A DNA stretch of 64,000 nt. Origin: Clusia tigrina (lineage: Eukaryota > Arthropoda > Insecta > Diptera > Clusiidae). Below, piece by piece: positions 52,770-62,872 of this stretch. Position 1 is the first letter of the stretch; every line of letters starts with the position of its first letter. The notes under the pieces were generated by a model, which did no database searches, was not told the DNA's origin, and saw only the letters and a list, made by a program, of their open reading frames with translations. The translations under genes were made by a program, and so were the position numbers. Location: assembly GCA_920105625.2 (NCBI GenBank), contig OV050033.1, forward strand, positions 125,363,821 through 125,427,820. The letters run 5' to 3'.

Positions 52770-53530
52770 ACATTTTTAGACGTGATGTGGCACGAGGCAA
52801 TAGCTTTTCTTGCTACCTAAGTAGATGTTTAGTTTGGAGTTGCTGCAGTGATGAAGCAGCTTGATTGCCTGCCTGATGCCTAGCTCTGAGCAGTAGATTC
52901 CAGTTCCTACTGCCTCCATCATATTTGGGCCGTCTCTGTGTATGTTAAAGATTCCTTGGTTAGGTTTCATACTTCTACGTTACCCCATTTCTTCGATTAT
53001 AGTCCGGAACCTGCTCTCCCAATTAAAACGCGGAGCCATGTAGTCTCTATTAGCTATGCTTCTCCCGCCAGCCGTTGGAGTAGTCTTTAGCGCTCCTGCT
53101 ATGCACAGCGCAGAGAGACGCTGGATCTTTTCCAGGGCTTACGGGAAGTCGATTTTCTCAATGCGGTCCACCACACCAGAGCACCGTAAAGCAAGATTGG
53201 TATAATTATCACTGTATAGCAGCAGTGCATTAGTGTAGGAGATAGACCCCAAGTACCGCCTAGCATCTTTTTACGTGCGTATAGTGCATTACTAGCTTTT
53301 TTGTCCTTTCTGCAACAATGCGCTTCCACAGCAGTTTCGTTTTCAAAATCACTCCAAGGTACTTAGTGTAATCTTTGAGAATCAGTTTATTTCCGTTCAG
53401 CTTCGGGAGGTTCCATGAAGGGACCTCACACTTCCTTGTGAAGAATATCATGTCTGTTTTGTCAGCGTTTACTCTCAGGTGTGCTTGAGTTGAGCATTGC
53501 TGTATCACTGTAACCGTATTGTTCATCCGT
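52770..53530 (-). mobile_element. decayed LINE RT and RNase H fragment
   Basis: Minus-strand pieces: LRVNADKTDMIFFTRK and YTKYLGVILKTKLLWK (end of the RT and thumb), IIPILLYGALVWW, and VGTGIYCSELGIRQAIKL (start of an RNase H domain). Frameshifts and stops separate them. Order and orientation fit one element whose distal end is at 51058-51430. Confidence 0.75.
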
Positions 53531-54626
53531 TACTGATGGTATATATGTAGGTACTTTCCGCTACTACTGCACTAGCACTGTCTTCTGCATTTGAAACTAG
53601 TTATAGTGTCTGCCCATCTTTCTGAGTAATAGGTGTGAACACAAATATACAAAAATTACCTAAACGACTTTCTGAGTAAATATTTATACACAAATGATCA
53701 GAAGGGCTTTCTGAGTTGTTTTTATTCTGTCCTTCGCTGGGCTCAGATAAATATCATGGGAAGCTTCTGCTATGGAGATTTTTATATTGACTGCACATGG
53801 TGGGCGTGACAGTATGTAACCCCGCTTTTATTATTTGTTATTTAGAGCATATATTTTAATTTAGATCAGGGAAGTCTCTGCTACTGGAACTTTTCCGCGT
53901 AGGAAAGAGGCAAACAAACCTATCCCAGCGAAACTCCTTCTTTCAGTGTGCTAAATGTGAAATTCAATGTCATTCAGGATCCTGCACAGCTGTTCCGATA
54001 CTGGAGCAACTCGCGAGCATAAAAAGTGATTCAAATTGCAGTTCAGGTGAAGGAGATCAAGAGAAGTTGAACAAGCGGAGGCCGCAATGAACTAGGCTGA
54101 ACTCGAATCCGTGACGGCACTATTGCAAGGCTACCCTTTTTAACACGACAACATGAAGAGGACTTTTAAAATACGCATTCAAATTCACTTTCTTTTATAT
54201 TTGTCTAAAGCATTTTCATCTTAGTGCCACTGTCGCCGATTTGATAAACATGACACGACTATCATATTTATATCCCTTAAGGACCCAGAACTCGGAGAAT
54301 TCTGTATTCGATTGTTTCGAAACCGAGAACTAGGGTTCCGAATATATACAATATAAACGAGATGATATTACGTATGGAAACGGTGGGCCTGCAACCTTTT
54401 GAAATAATTGCACACTTAAAACATTTTTTTATAATGCAAATATTATTTTGTTGAAAATAATTTAAAAGAGTGGAAATAAAGCACTGTTAAATAATATTAA
54501 AATATTTAGTTAAATTGGCAGCTATTGGTCCTCTCGTTTGGTTAGCGGAGGAATTGGTCTAACATCCTTTCCATCTCCATTCTGCAACATTTTTAAACCC
54601 ATATTGTCCATGTATCTCATGTTGAT
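53531..54626. other. non-coding DNA
   Basis: A possible Cys-His remnant (CAKCEIQCHSGSC near 53950) is too short to assign. Otherwise nothing recognisable. Confidence 0.45.
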
Positions 54627-55004
54627 CTAATAGGAACAGAAGTCTTTGGGATTATCGTCAAATTCGATAATATCAAAATGTTTTGTTGCTGTGTAGATAG
54701 TTTTAGAATACATTTGGAACATGTAATAGAATCTCTGGCCCTTCCTGATTTTTGCAGTGCAATTTGTATATACCCAGCGTTCACTCTCACGCAGTAGTGG
54801 ATAAAGACTGTCCATCATTGCCGTTATGGTCTCTCCCCAATGGAAATTACCTTCTATATATCCATCATTTCGAATGGAGTTTTCAAATCCTTTTCTGTAA
54901 ACTTTCAAAACCACACCTGACTCTTTATCCTCGTAAATGCAAACAACACTGCAAACCTGCAGGGACAACAGCACGAGGATAGGTAATCTGACGGTAGATA
55001 ACAT
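54627..55004 (-). CDS. small secreted protein resembling a lone CBM39 beta-glucan-recognition domain
   Basis: A single-exon open frame of 125 residues on the minus strand. Residues 1-22 form a good signal peptide (LPILVLLSLQVCSVVC). The mature part has the pattern of the CBM39 N-terminal domain of GNBP/beta-GRP proteins: LKVYRKGFENSIRNDG, then GNFHWGETI, then RWVYTNCTAKIRKGQRFYYM. There is no glucanase-like domain, so the protein would be a stand-alone binder, like the short GNBP-like proteins of Drosophila (from memory). There is an NCT glycosylation site and three Cys residues in or next to the mature chain. A TATA-like box lies upstream, which suggests a short leader and inducible expression. 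Assignment rests on pattern, not alignment. Its neighbours are transposon debris and give no functional hint. A pseudogene is possible, but no defect is visible. Confidence 0.68.
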   Translation of the reverse strand: MLSTVRLPILVLLSLQVCSVVCIYEDKESGVVLKVYRKGFENSIRNDGYIEGNFHWGETITAMMDSLYPLLRESERWVYTNCTAKIRKGQRFYYMFQMYSKTIYTATKHFDIIEFDDNPKDFCSY

Positions 55005-55020
55005 TGTATTTGATTGTGAT

Positions 55021-55062
55021 GGAATGACACTGGCAACCTTTAGAAGAGGTTCGAATTATATA
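55021..55062 (-). promoter_or_regulatory. candidate core promoter of the CBM39-like gene
   Basis: On the minus strand TATATAA lies at 55062-55056, followed about 31-37 bases later by initiator-like CCAGTG (A at 55031) and TCATT (A at 55025). The leader to the ATG at 55004 would be about 20-27 nt. Confidence 0.45.
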
Positions 55063-56779
55063 GCAATTTGGGTCCGACCCAGCACCACCACTACAGTGAC
55101 AGCACCAACGGATACTTTGTTCTGAATATTCCATTGACGTCAATTTGTTTAAATTATAATTACTTGAGAGGAAAAGACACTGAACCCGATCTTAATTTGA
55201 TCTGGGAAACAAATGTTTTGAACTTTTTGTGGAGTTTGTTTAATTTCATTGTTTAACATTATTTTTAGTTTCATATTTCTTTTGTAATTAGTTTCTGAGT
55301 CTTCTTGACATCAAGAAGACAAAAAATTATACAATAGCCAGGTAAACAGACGTCAGAGGTAAAATACTTAAATAGAACTGCGAATTTGGAAGGAAAATAT
55401 TTGAGAAATAATATTGTTGTAGGCTGATGTATGTTTTTCACATATTTTTATGAGTAATAATCTAAATGAAGAACAGGCACTGTCAACGGCGCAATTAACA
55501 CTTAACAATTTAATACTCCACAGGTATGTACATTTGTACATAAGAGTGTCTCTGACTCTCCATGCTTAATTAAGTAGCTTACGACCCTCCTATACATATT
55601 TCTTTAGCTCTTTCTAGTGCTGCTTGCCACTGACCACAATCTGCCACACATAAATCGAGCACATTGCGGAACGGTGTCCTCCGACTTTAAAAGAGAACAC
55701 CGCAAATGCATAGATACAGAATGCATCACCCAAGTCCACGCGTGCCATGTTGAATCTATTTTTGATGACGCTGGAAAAGCTTTCGTGAAGAAGGGATTGA
55801 ATACTAACTATGATACTTGAATGGGCCTCACTTGTCCGAGTGTTTGGAGACCTCCTTCTAACGCGGTTCTCCGGCCAACTCCAATTCTAAATGAAGAACA
55901 GGTATCTATGCCACCAGCAGGATTGTCATTCTATCACAATTGTTGCAAATTAAGCTGATCATTTACCACGATAAAATCCACTGCTATAAGATGTTACTCT
56001 TCCCTGCCATTTTCTTTTTATTTATGTAAGTGTAAAAATGTTGTTCGTCTCTAAGTCTAGTCTAAGCCTCGAGTGACTAAATGAAATAGAATTTGGAGAT
56101 TTGGGAACAGTAAATCTGCTACTTCAAGAAAGGTGCGTCGAGTAGTGTATCATTTCATGATTATGACTGAAGACATAGACAGGGTATAATCTAATCCTAA
56201 TTTGATTACTTTCTCTCATTGTAGGATATTTAATATAGGTGTGATGTTATAGCATGTAAATAGATGTGTACATATGTATGTACATATGTATGTCACTGCA
56301 TCCAAAGACTCGTTCGCTTAATTCTGCTGGGAGAGCTAAGTTGGGAACGAGACATCAACAGTGAGGTGCATCGTCCATGTTTGTGTAATGCAAATATGCA
56401 CTGACTGCAGTGACGGCGAAATGGTCGACGGGCGATGAGAAGAAGCGAGAGAGCACGGAGTAGAGCTTTTTGTCTATTTAAGTTTAGTTTTAAGTTTCAG
56501 TTCTGGTTTAGAATTCAAATGTAACCGACATTTCAATGGAATGGAAAATAATTAAATAAAGTTTTATACAGTAAACCCAAAAAATATTTTAATTTATACA
56601 ATATACTCGTATATTATAAATACGGAAGACGCTTTCACCATATAAATAAAACACATATTTCACTCCAAACCGTTGTTATACAACTCCTTAGCATGTTGAT
56701 TTTTTTATTTGAGTCGAATTAAGAAATCAATTTGATATTTTAGGCGAAATTAATATGGATCCTTCCATTTTGAGGATCC
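55063..56779. other. non-coding DNA
   Basis: AT-rich with a TACATATG-type microsatellite at about 56262-56292. A 67-codon open frame at 55617-55820 has no recognisable family and is not called. Confidence 0.5.
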
Positions 56780-56868
56780 GCAGTAGCTAATACTCATTCC
56801 CCACCCTCTTGCAGTCAGAATTAATTATGGTGTAAGATCTAAAAATAATAACAAGGATCTTAATGAAC
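56780..56868 (+). mobile_element. SINE 3' half
   Basis: CTCATTCCCCACCCTCTTGC, then CAGTCAGAATTAATTATGG, then TGTAAGATC and AAAAATAATAAC, aligns with the 3' half of the copy at 57166-57356. Confidence 0.7.
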
Positions 56869-56944
56869 TTCATCACTTTATGGGATACTTATTGTTCCAG
56901 ATTTGGGTGATATGTGGGAATATCCTATTTGTTATTGATGACTA

Positions 56945-57025
56945 CTAAGAACTCACAGAGAACAGGCAGAATTCGAACCCACGACCCCGGAGTGTGAGCT
57001 TAGCATGCTGATCACTAAGCCTCGG
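56945..57025 (-). mobile_element. tRNA-derived SINE head, inverted
   Basis: On the minus strand GGCTTAGTGATCAGCATGC (A-box region) and GTGGGTTCGAATTC (B box) are separated as in a tRNA. The family tail is not attached, so this is a fragment or a second SINE subtype. Confidence 0.6.
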
Positions 57026-57165
57026 AGACTAGGCTCATATCAACATATTGGAATCTTTCTCTATGGATGACTGTAGGATCTGCCAACAGTTTCTGGTTCC
57101 TAGTGCAGGAGCTTTCAGTCATCCATAGAGGAAATTTCCAATATACATTAAGATATATTACGATA

Positions 57166-57356
57166 TTAAGCATCCTAGACTCACATTCCGGGGGACCGTG
57201 GGTTCGAATCATGCCCCAGGAATGGTTTAAAAAATGCTTCCTTCTTTAAATTCTTTTTCTCTTCCAGTGGAAAGACTCAGTAGCTCTTTCTCATTCCCCA
57301 AATCGCTTGCAGTCATAATTAATTATGGTGCAAGGTATAAAAATAATAATATTGAG
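57166..57356 (+). mobile_element. SINE copy
   Basis: A head remnant with B box GGGTTCGAATCATGCC (57200-57215), a body, then CATTCCCCAAATCGCTTGC, the palindrome ATAATTAATTAT, GGTGCAAGG and an A/T tail. Same family as 25160-25349. The gypsy element begins about 135 bp downstream. Confidence 0.75.
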
Positions 57357-57492
57357 ATGATAGCTGAGTGGGCAGTGCCGCCTTAATCAACTTTAAAGTT
57401 AAACTGAATAGTATGACCAATACATCATCATCCGAGCACGCCCTTTGTGGGATAAATATTTATAAAATAAATCATAATTTAATTTATATAAT

Positions 57493-57830
57493 TGTAGTCA
57501 GTTCCTGTTGTTTCATACCGGTCTTGTCGGTGCTTTTTCTGATTCGCAGAGTGTATTAATATTTGCGTCAAATTTAAGTGGGAACGCTTCTGAGAAGCGA
57601 GATAGCAATAGTGTAATTTAAATGACAGCTGTGATTTGACTGACAGTTTTTTCCCTCTCTCGGGTAATCGGAAAAAGCGCGCGACGTCACTGGTTTTGCG
57701 CGGGAAATATAGATAGATATATATATAAAAAAAGATTATTAGAAGCGAATTGTCGCACGTCAAGTTTGGATTGTTTGTGAATTAAAATTAACTACAAAAA
57801 TAAAGGAAAATATCGACCACATTGATTAAA
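57493..57830 (+). repeat. 5' LTR (338 bp)
   Basis: Nearly identical to the 3' LTR: I see two substitutions (T/G near 57508 and G/C near 57580) and a shorter TA run at 57716-57728. A TATA-like run at about 57718-57729 and AATAAA at 57799-57804 suggest promoter and poly(A) signals. Confidence 0.93.
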
Positions 57831-57848
57831 GCGGCAGAAGTGGGATTA
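57831..57848 (+). other. primer-binding site, tRNA-Leu-like
   Basis: It lies directly after the 5' LTR. The core CAGAAGTGGGA is as expected for a tRNA-Leu primer, but the first bases after the LTR differ from the usual TGG start, so priming may be impaired or use another tRNA. Confidence 0.5.
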
Positions 57849-57887
57849 CCTACGAATAAAATTATCATTATTTTGCGTAAATACATA

Positions 57888-59495
57888 ATGGAACGCATTG
57901 GAAAAGATGAAATGTTGGCTGCTCTTCAAGCAGGCGAAATAGATGTCCCACCTACTGCGAGCTTGAGCCGAATCCGAACACTATATGAAGAAGTCCATCC
58001 TCATCAAGGAGCCGATCGCCCTGATGCCTTTGATGCAATTCCAAATGTGAATCCTAACCCTGATGCAACTGAAGTAAATGTGAATACAACTGCTGCTGAT
58101 GCCTGCCGAAACCCTGTTGTAACTGCTGCTAATGTTAGTGCAAATGGGTGCACAACTGCTGTCAATGCTTGCCAAAACTTTGATGTAACCGATGGTACTG
58201 CTAGTGTACATACTTTTAACATGGATGAGCAACTGCTACAAATGCGAAAAGAGCGTGAACTACTATTACTGCAGCAGGAAGTGTCTGCTCTTCGTCGGGC
58301 TCAATCCGCCACACCGATGACTGCAGCCCCAATTCACATGAATATTAATGTCATTGAATCTATGGTAATGCAGTTTACTGCTGACGATACGTATGACATC
58401 TGTAAATGGGTAGACGATGTTGAGGATGCATTCGATAGTCTTCAATTTGACAATAACGCACGTCTCATCGCAATGCGGAGGTTGCTTGGGGGCACTGCAA
58501 AGATATTTGCTCGCACCATATCTGCCCACACCTATGAAGCTTTACGAGATGCATTGATAAGGGAATTCGGTCGGAAGTACTCTTTACATGAAGTGTACCA
58601 ACAACTCCGTGCTCGCACTTTGAAGCCCAACGAGAGCTTGCACCGCTATGTTATAGAGATGCAAGAAATTGCCTCGCGAGCCAATATAGTCGAGAATGAA
58701 TTGGTCGACATAATAATAGAAGGTATTGGCGACACTTCGGGTGATGCAGTGATTCTGTACAATGCAACTAGTATTGAATCGTTAAAAGATGCCATAAAAC
58801 GCTACGAACGACGTCCTGCAGTTGATGTGAATGCACTTTTAGCTCAGATGACTACTCGTATGAAGTCGAATGCCTCAAACAACACTAAAACGACTGCTGC
58901 CACTACTGTTGCTACTGCTGCTACTGGCGCCCTAGCTAAGTCGGAAATCCGTTGCTTCAATTGTCAACGTTTTGGGCACTTTCAAAGCGAATGCCCGATG
59001 CCTAAGCGCCTGCCTGGTTCGTGTTTTAAATGCGGTCAGCTGAATCATCTGTGTAAGGACTGCCCTCATCGTGCTGCGAAATTGGCTGCAGCTGTTAGTG
59101 GTCGTACTGAGGAAACTGATGACATCGATGATGCTGCTGAATCCTATATTATATCTGAAAAGCTTAGATCTTTGCAGCAGGTGAGTGTTGCCTTTGAATC
59201 GAGTGATCTTGTGGGTGCTCAGTATTCACGTGTGTTTTCGCTTTTTGATTCTGGTAGCCCTAAAAGCTTCATTGACGAATGCCAAGTGCCGAAGTTAGGC
59301 AAAAAAGCCGTCTGCCCTTCAGGATACCACGGCCTTGGAAACACCCCGCTTATGTCTTTGGGATGTATTCGATGTTTTGTTAAATTCAAACAAATTAAAG
59401 TTGAACATGAATTCATTGTTTTACCGAAAGGTATTTTATTTTTTCCATTAAAAATTGGTAGAGACCTATTACCAAAGTTGTTTTATTTTATATAA
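57888..59495 (+). CDS. gypsy-type Gag and protease
   Basis: The frame is open from before the LTR junction; the first in-frame ATG is at 57888 (MERIGKDEMLAALQAGEI). The N-terminal region is Ala/Asn/Thr-rich. The gag core follows (about 58350-58830, with WVDDVEDAFDSLQ and LIREFGRKYSLHEVYQQL). Two zinc knuckles, CFNCQRFGHFQSEC and CFKCGQLNHLCKDC, lie at about 58954-59070. An aspartic protease follows with catalytic DSG at 59247-59255. The frame stops at 59493-59495, overlapping the next pol frame by about 40 bases; the shift could be programmed or a defect. Confidence 0.88.
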   Translation: MERIGKDEMLAALQAGEIDVPPTASLSRIRTLYEEVHPHQGADRPDAFDAIPNVNPNPDATEVNVNTTAADACRNPVVTAANVSANGCTTAVNACQNFDVTDGTASVHTFNMDEQLLQMRKERELLLLQQEVSALRRAQSATPMTAAPIHMNINVIESMVMQFTADDTYDICKWVDDVEDAFDSLQFDNNARLIAMRRLLGGTAKIFARTISAHTYEALRDALIREFGRKYSLHEVYQQLRARTLKPNESLHRYVIEMQEIASRANIVENELVDIIIEGIGDTSGDAVILYNATSIESLKDAIKRYERRPAVDVNALLAQMTTRMKSNASNNTKTTAATTVATAATGALAKSEIRCFNCQRFGHFQSECPMPKRLPGSCFKCGQLNHLCKDCPHRAAKLAAAVSGRTEETDDIDDAAESYIISEKLRSLQQVSVAFESSDLVGAQYSRVFSLFDSGSPKSFIDECQVPKLGKKAVCPSGYHGLGNTPLMSLGCIRCFVKFKQIKVEHEFIVLPKGILFFPLKIGRDLLPKLFYFI

Positions 59496-62453
59496 ATACT
59501 CAAAAGAAAAGTTAATTGAAGTTAATAAAATACAGCAATCTAAGTTATTGAAACCACACGTGTATACTGTTTTAAACTCTTTGGATCTTTTGAAAACTGA
59601 TGTTGGCCATGCTGCAGCCCGGAATGTGCATTGCGTTCCGTTGTCGCGGTTAGATAATATTAAAAGTCAATTTGGTGTCATGAAGGCTCCTTCTGATAAC
59701 TCATTTGATGACGTGTGTGACCAAATGTGTGCAATTGATGTTAGTTTATCTGAACCTATTGCCAACATCAACCCTCAATTATCTGTTAGGCAGAAGGAAA
59801 AAATAACTGAGGCCATTAGTAATAATTACCAACAATTTTTTGCAAGTCAAGTTAAAGAAACGAACTTTTCTATGAAAATTAATCTGACACATGACACACC
59901 TATTTTTTGTAAACCGCGACGACTCTCTTACTTTGATCGATTGGAGGTAAGGAAAATTGTAAGTGATTTAATGCAGAAAGGAATTATTCGGCCTAGTAAT
60001 TCTCCATATGCCTCTGCGCTTGTTTTGGTTCGTAAGAAGAATGGAGAAATTCGTAAATGTGTCGATTACCGCCCTCTGAACAAAGTCACGATTCGCGATA
60101 ATTACCCTTTGCCCCTGATTGAGGACTGTCTTGAGCACTTAGGAGGGAAGAAGTTTTTTACCCTGATGGATCTTAGGAGTGGATTTCATCATGTTAAAAT
60201 GAACGAAGAGTCTGTTAAGTATACTTCTTTCGTCACTCCTGATGGTCAATATGAATATGTTAGAATGCCATTTGGCCTCAAAAATGCACCTGCGGAATTT
60301 CAACGTTTCATTAATAGAATTTTTCGTGACCTTATTATTGCCGGTAAAGTTGTTATCTATTTGGATGACATTCTAATCGCATCTAACGATTTTGAGACGC
60401 ATTTAGATATCGTCACTGAAGTCTTGCGCTTACTGAGGATGCATGGGCTTGAACTTCGGTTAGACAAGTGCAAATTTGCTTATACAGAGTTTGATTATTT
60501 GGGCTATCGTGTAAATACTTTGGGAATCAGGCCTAGTGATATGCACCTAAAACAATAAAAAATTATCCGATGCCTACAAATAGGCATCATTTAGAAAAAT
60601 GTGTTGGACTATTTTCTTATTTTCGCCGTTTTGTTGAAGGCTTCTCAACGATAGCCAGACCTATGACCTTCTTGTTGCGTAAAGATGCTCCCTTCATTTT
60701 TAACGAAGCCTGTGTGCGATCTTTTAATTTATTGAAACAGAAACTACTTGAGTCCCCCGTACTGGCCATTTATGACCCAAAGCGAGAAACCGAATTGTAT
60801 TGCGTTGCGAGTTCGGTTGGTTTCGGCGCGGTGCTTCTTCAAAGGCAAGATGATGCAAAATTGCACCCTGTTGCGTATTTTTCTAAAACTACTTCTTCGG
60901 ATGAGTGTAAACTACATAGTTATGAACTGGAAACACTAGCCATTATTTATGCCCTTAAACGATTCCATACTTACGTTGATGGTATTCCTTTTAAGGTGGT
61001 TACTGATTGTGATTCGTTAGCGCAAACATTAAAAAATCAAACCCATTCCGCTAAAATTGCTCGCTGGTCACTTTTTTTGGAAAATTACAACTATACAGTG
61101 CAGCATCGAGCTGGTACTGCAATGAAACACGTTGATGCATTAAGTCGAGCAGGTATATGCATAGTATTCGATGAGTCAGACCTTGACTTTCAGTTACAAT
61201 TGACCCAGTGCCGAGATTCGGAGATTGAAACAATTAAATTGAATCTTGAAGCTGGTCCTGTCAACGGCTACGAACTAAAGGATGGCTTGGTTTTCCGTAA
61301 GTTACCTTCTGAAAGACTCCAATTGTATGTTCCTAGGGAGATGGTTAACAATGTGATTAGAAGCATTCACGAGAAAATAGGTCATTTGGGAGTTGATAAA
61401 TGCTGTAACCAAATTAGCAAGAATTATTGGTTTCCTTTGATGAAGACACGTGTCGAGAATTTTATACGAAATTGCTTAAAATGTATCATTTATTCTGCTC
61501 CCGCCCGGAATAATCGTCGAAATATGTTTAATATTCCGAAGGTACCTATGCCGTTTGATACTATTCTATTGACCATTTAGGCCCGCTTCCGTCCTTCCAG
61601 TCCAAGAAAAAGTATGTCCTAGTTATTGTTGATGCTTTTACTAAATTTACGAAATTGTACTCCGCTACTTCCACTAGCACTAGAGAGGTTTGTTATGCCT
61701 TTAGCCAATATTTCTCTTATTACAGTCGCCCTAGAAGGATCATAAGTGATCGTGGCACTTGCTTTACTTCCAATGAATTTAAACAATTTTTATATGAACG
61801 GATTTATTGAACACGTTCTCAATGCCACTGCATCCCCTCAGGCAAATGGGCAAGTGGAGAGAGCCAATCGGGTTCTTCGACCGATATTAAGTAAACTCTC
61901 TAACTCACTTAACCATTCCGATTGGGCTTCTCAATTAACATCTGCAGAATATGCTCTCAATAATACGGTTCATACTTCTACTCGATGCACCCCTTCTGTC
62001 TTATTTTTTGGAGTCGAGCAACGCGGTAAAATCATTGATGAATTAACGGAATATTTAGCAATTAAAAACGAAAGTGTGAACAGAGATTTAGGAAAATTGA
62101 GGTGTAAAGCTGAGGAAAACATCAGCAAGTCACAAGAGAGTAATCTAAAAAATTTCCTGAGGTCACATACTGCAGCACCTGAGTTTGAAGAAGGAGACTA
62201 TGTAGTAATACGAAATGTCGACAACAGCGTAGAAAGTAACAAAAAACTGATTCCTCGATATAGAGGCCCTTATGTTGTATGTAAAAAATTACCGAGTGAC
62301 CGATATGTTATTCGAGATGTCGACGGGTGTCAAATAACTCAAACACCTTCTAATGGCATCTTAGAAGCAAATAAACTGCGGAAATGGCTTGCACCTTCGG
62401 CTGATCTGGTCACCGACATCACTGAGGCAACACTTACCACTACTGCTAGTTAG
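59455..62453 (+). pseudogene. gypsy-type Pol (RT, RNase H, integrase), frameshifted
   Basis: Four overlapping segments in different frames: 59455-60558 (RT with VDYRPLNK, MPFGLKNAP and catalytic YLDD near 60360), 60570-61580 (RT connection, RNase H, integrase HHCC zinc finger with HEKIGHLG and CLKC), 61571-61807 (integrase core start: IVDAFTKF, IISDRG), and 61746-62453 (rest of the core with GQVERANR, and a GPY/F-type IPRYRGPYVV). Frame breaks lie near 60545, 61567 and 61798, in addition to the gag-pol junction. The residue aligned with the first RNase H aspartate (60804-60806) is Val. The sequence is otherwise well preserved, with no other internal stops seen. Confidence 0.88.
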
Positions 62454-62517
62454 TGTATTTTGTTAAAACTTGGATTCCGCGGAATTGAGGACAATTCGGT
62501 CGTCAGGACGGCCGAAC

Positions 62518-62872
62518 TGTAGTCAGTTCCTGTGGTTTCATACCGGTCTTGTCGGTGCTTTTTCTGATTCGCAGAGTGTATTAATATTTGCGTCAAATTT
62601 AAGTGGCAACGCTTCTGAGAAGCGAGATAGCAATAGTGTAATTTAAATGACAGCTGTGATTTGACTGACAGTTTTTTCCCTCTCTCGGGTAATCGGAAAA
62701 AGCGCGCGACGTCACTGGTTTTGCGCGGGAAATATAGATAGATATATACATATATATATATATATATAAAAAAAAGATTATTAGAAGCGAATTGTCGCAC
62801 GTCAAGTTTGGATTGTTTGTGAATTAAAATTAACTACAAAAATAAAGGAAAATATCGACCACATTGATTAAA
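62518..62872 (+). repeat. 3' LTR (355 bp)
   Basis: Matches the 5' LTR but carries a longer TA run (62740-62768), which explains the length difference. It is preceded by CAGGACGGCCGAAC, the probable second-strand priming region, which is not a standard polypurine tract. Confidence 0.93.

Larger units (their letters stand above)
57493..62872 (+). mobile_element. Ty3/gypsy LTR retrotransposon, mdg3/micropia-like
   Basis: 5' LTR 57493-57830, internal region, 3' LTR 62518-62872; both LTRs start TGTAGTCAG. TAAT flanks the element at 57489-57492 and 62873-62876 (4-bp target duplication). A primer-binding core CAGAAGTGGGA lies at 57835-57845, resembling the tRNA-Leu type reported for the mdg3/micropia lineage (from memory). 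The order is gag with zinc knuckles, protease, RT, RNase H, integrase, and there is no env. Pol is split by several frameshifts. Confidence 0.93.

Noticed and set aside
53935..54090. Zinc-knuckle remnant of a retroelement (CAKCEIQCHSGSC)
   Set aside because: Too short, with spacing unlike a standard CCHC knuckle and no neighbouring gag or pol sequence in the same frame.
55617..55820. 67-codon open frame
   Set aside because: No family resemblance, signal peptide or promoter context; within chance expectation for this length.
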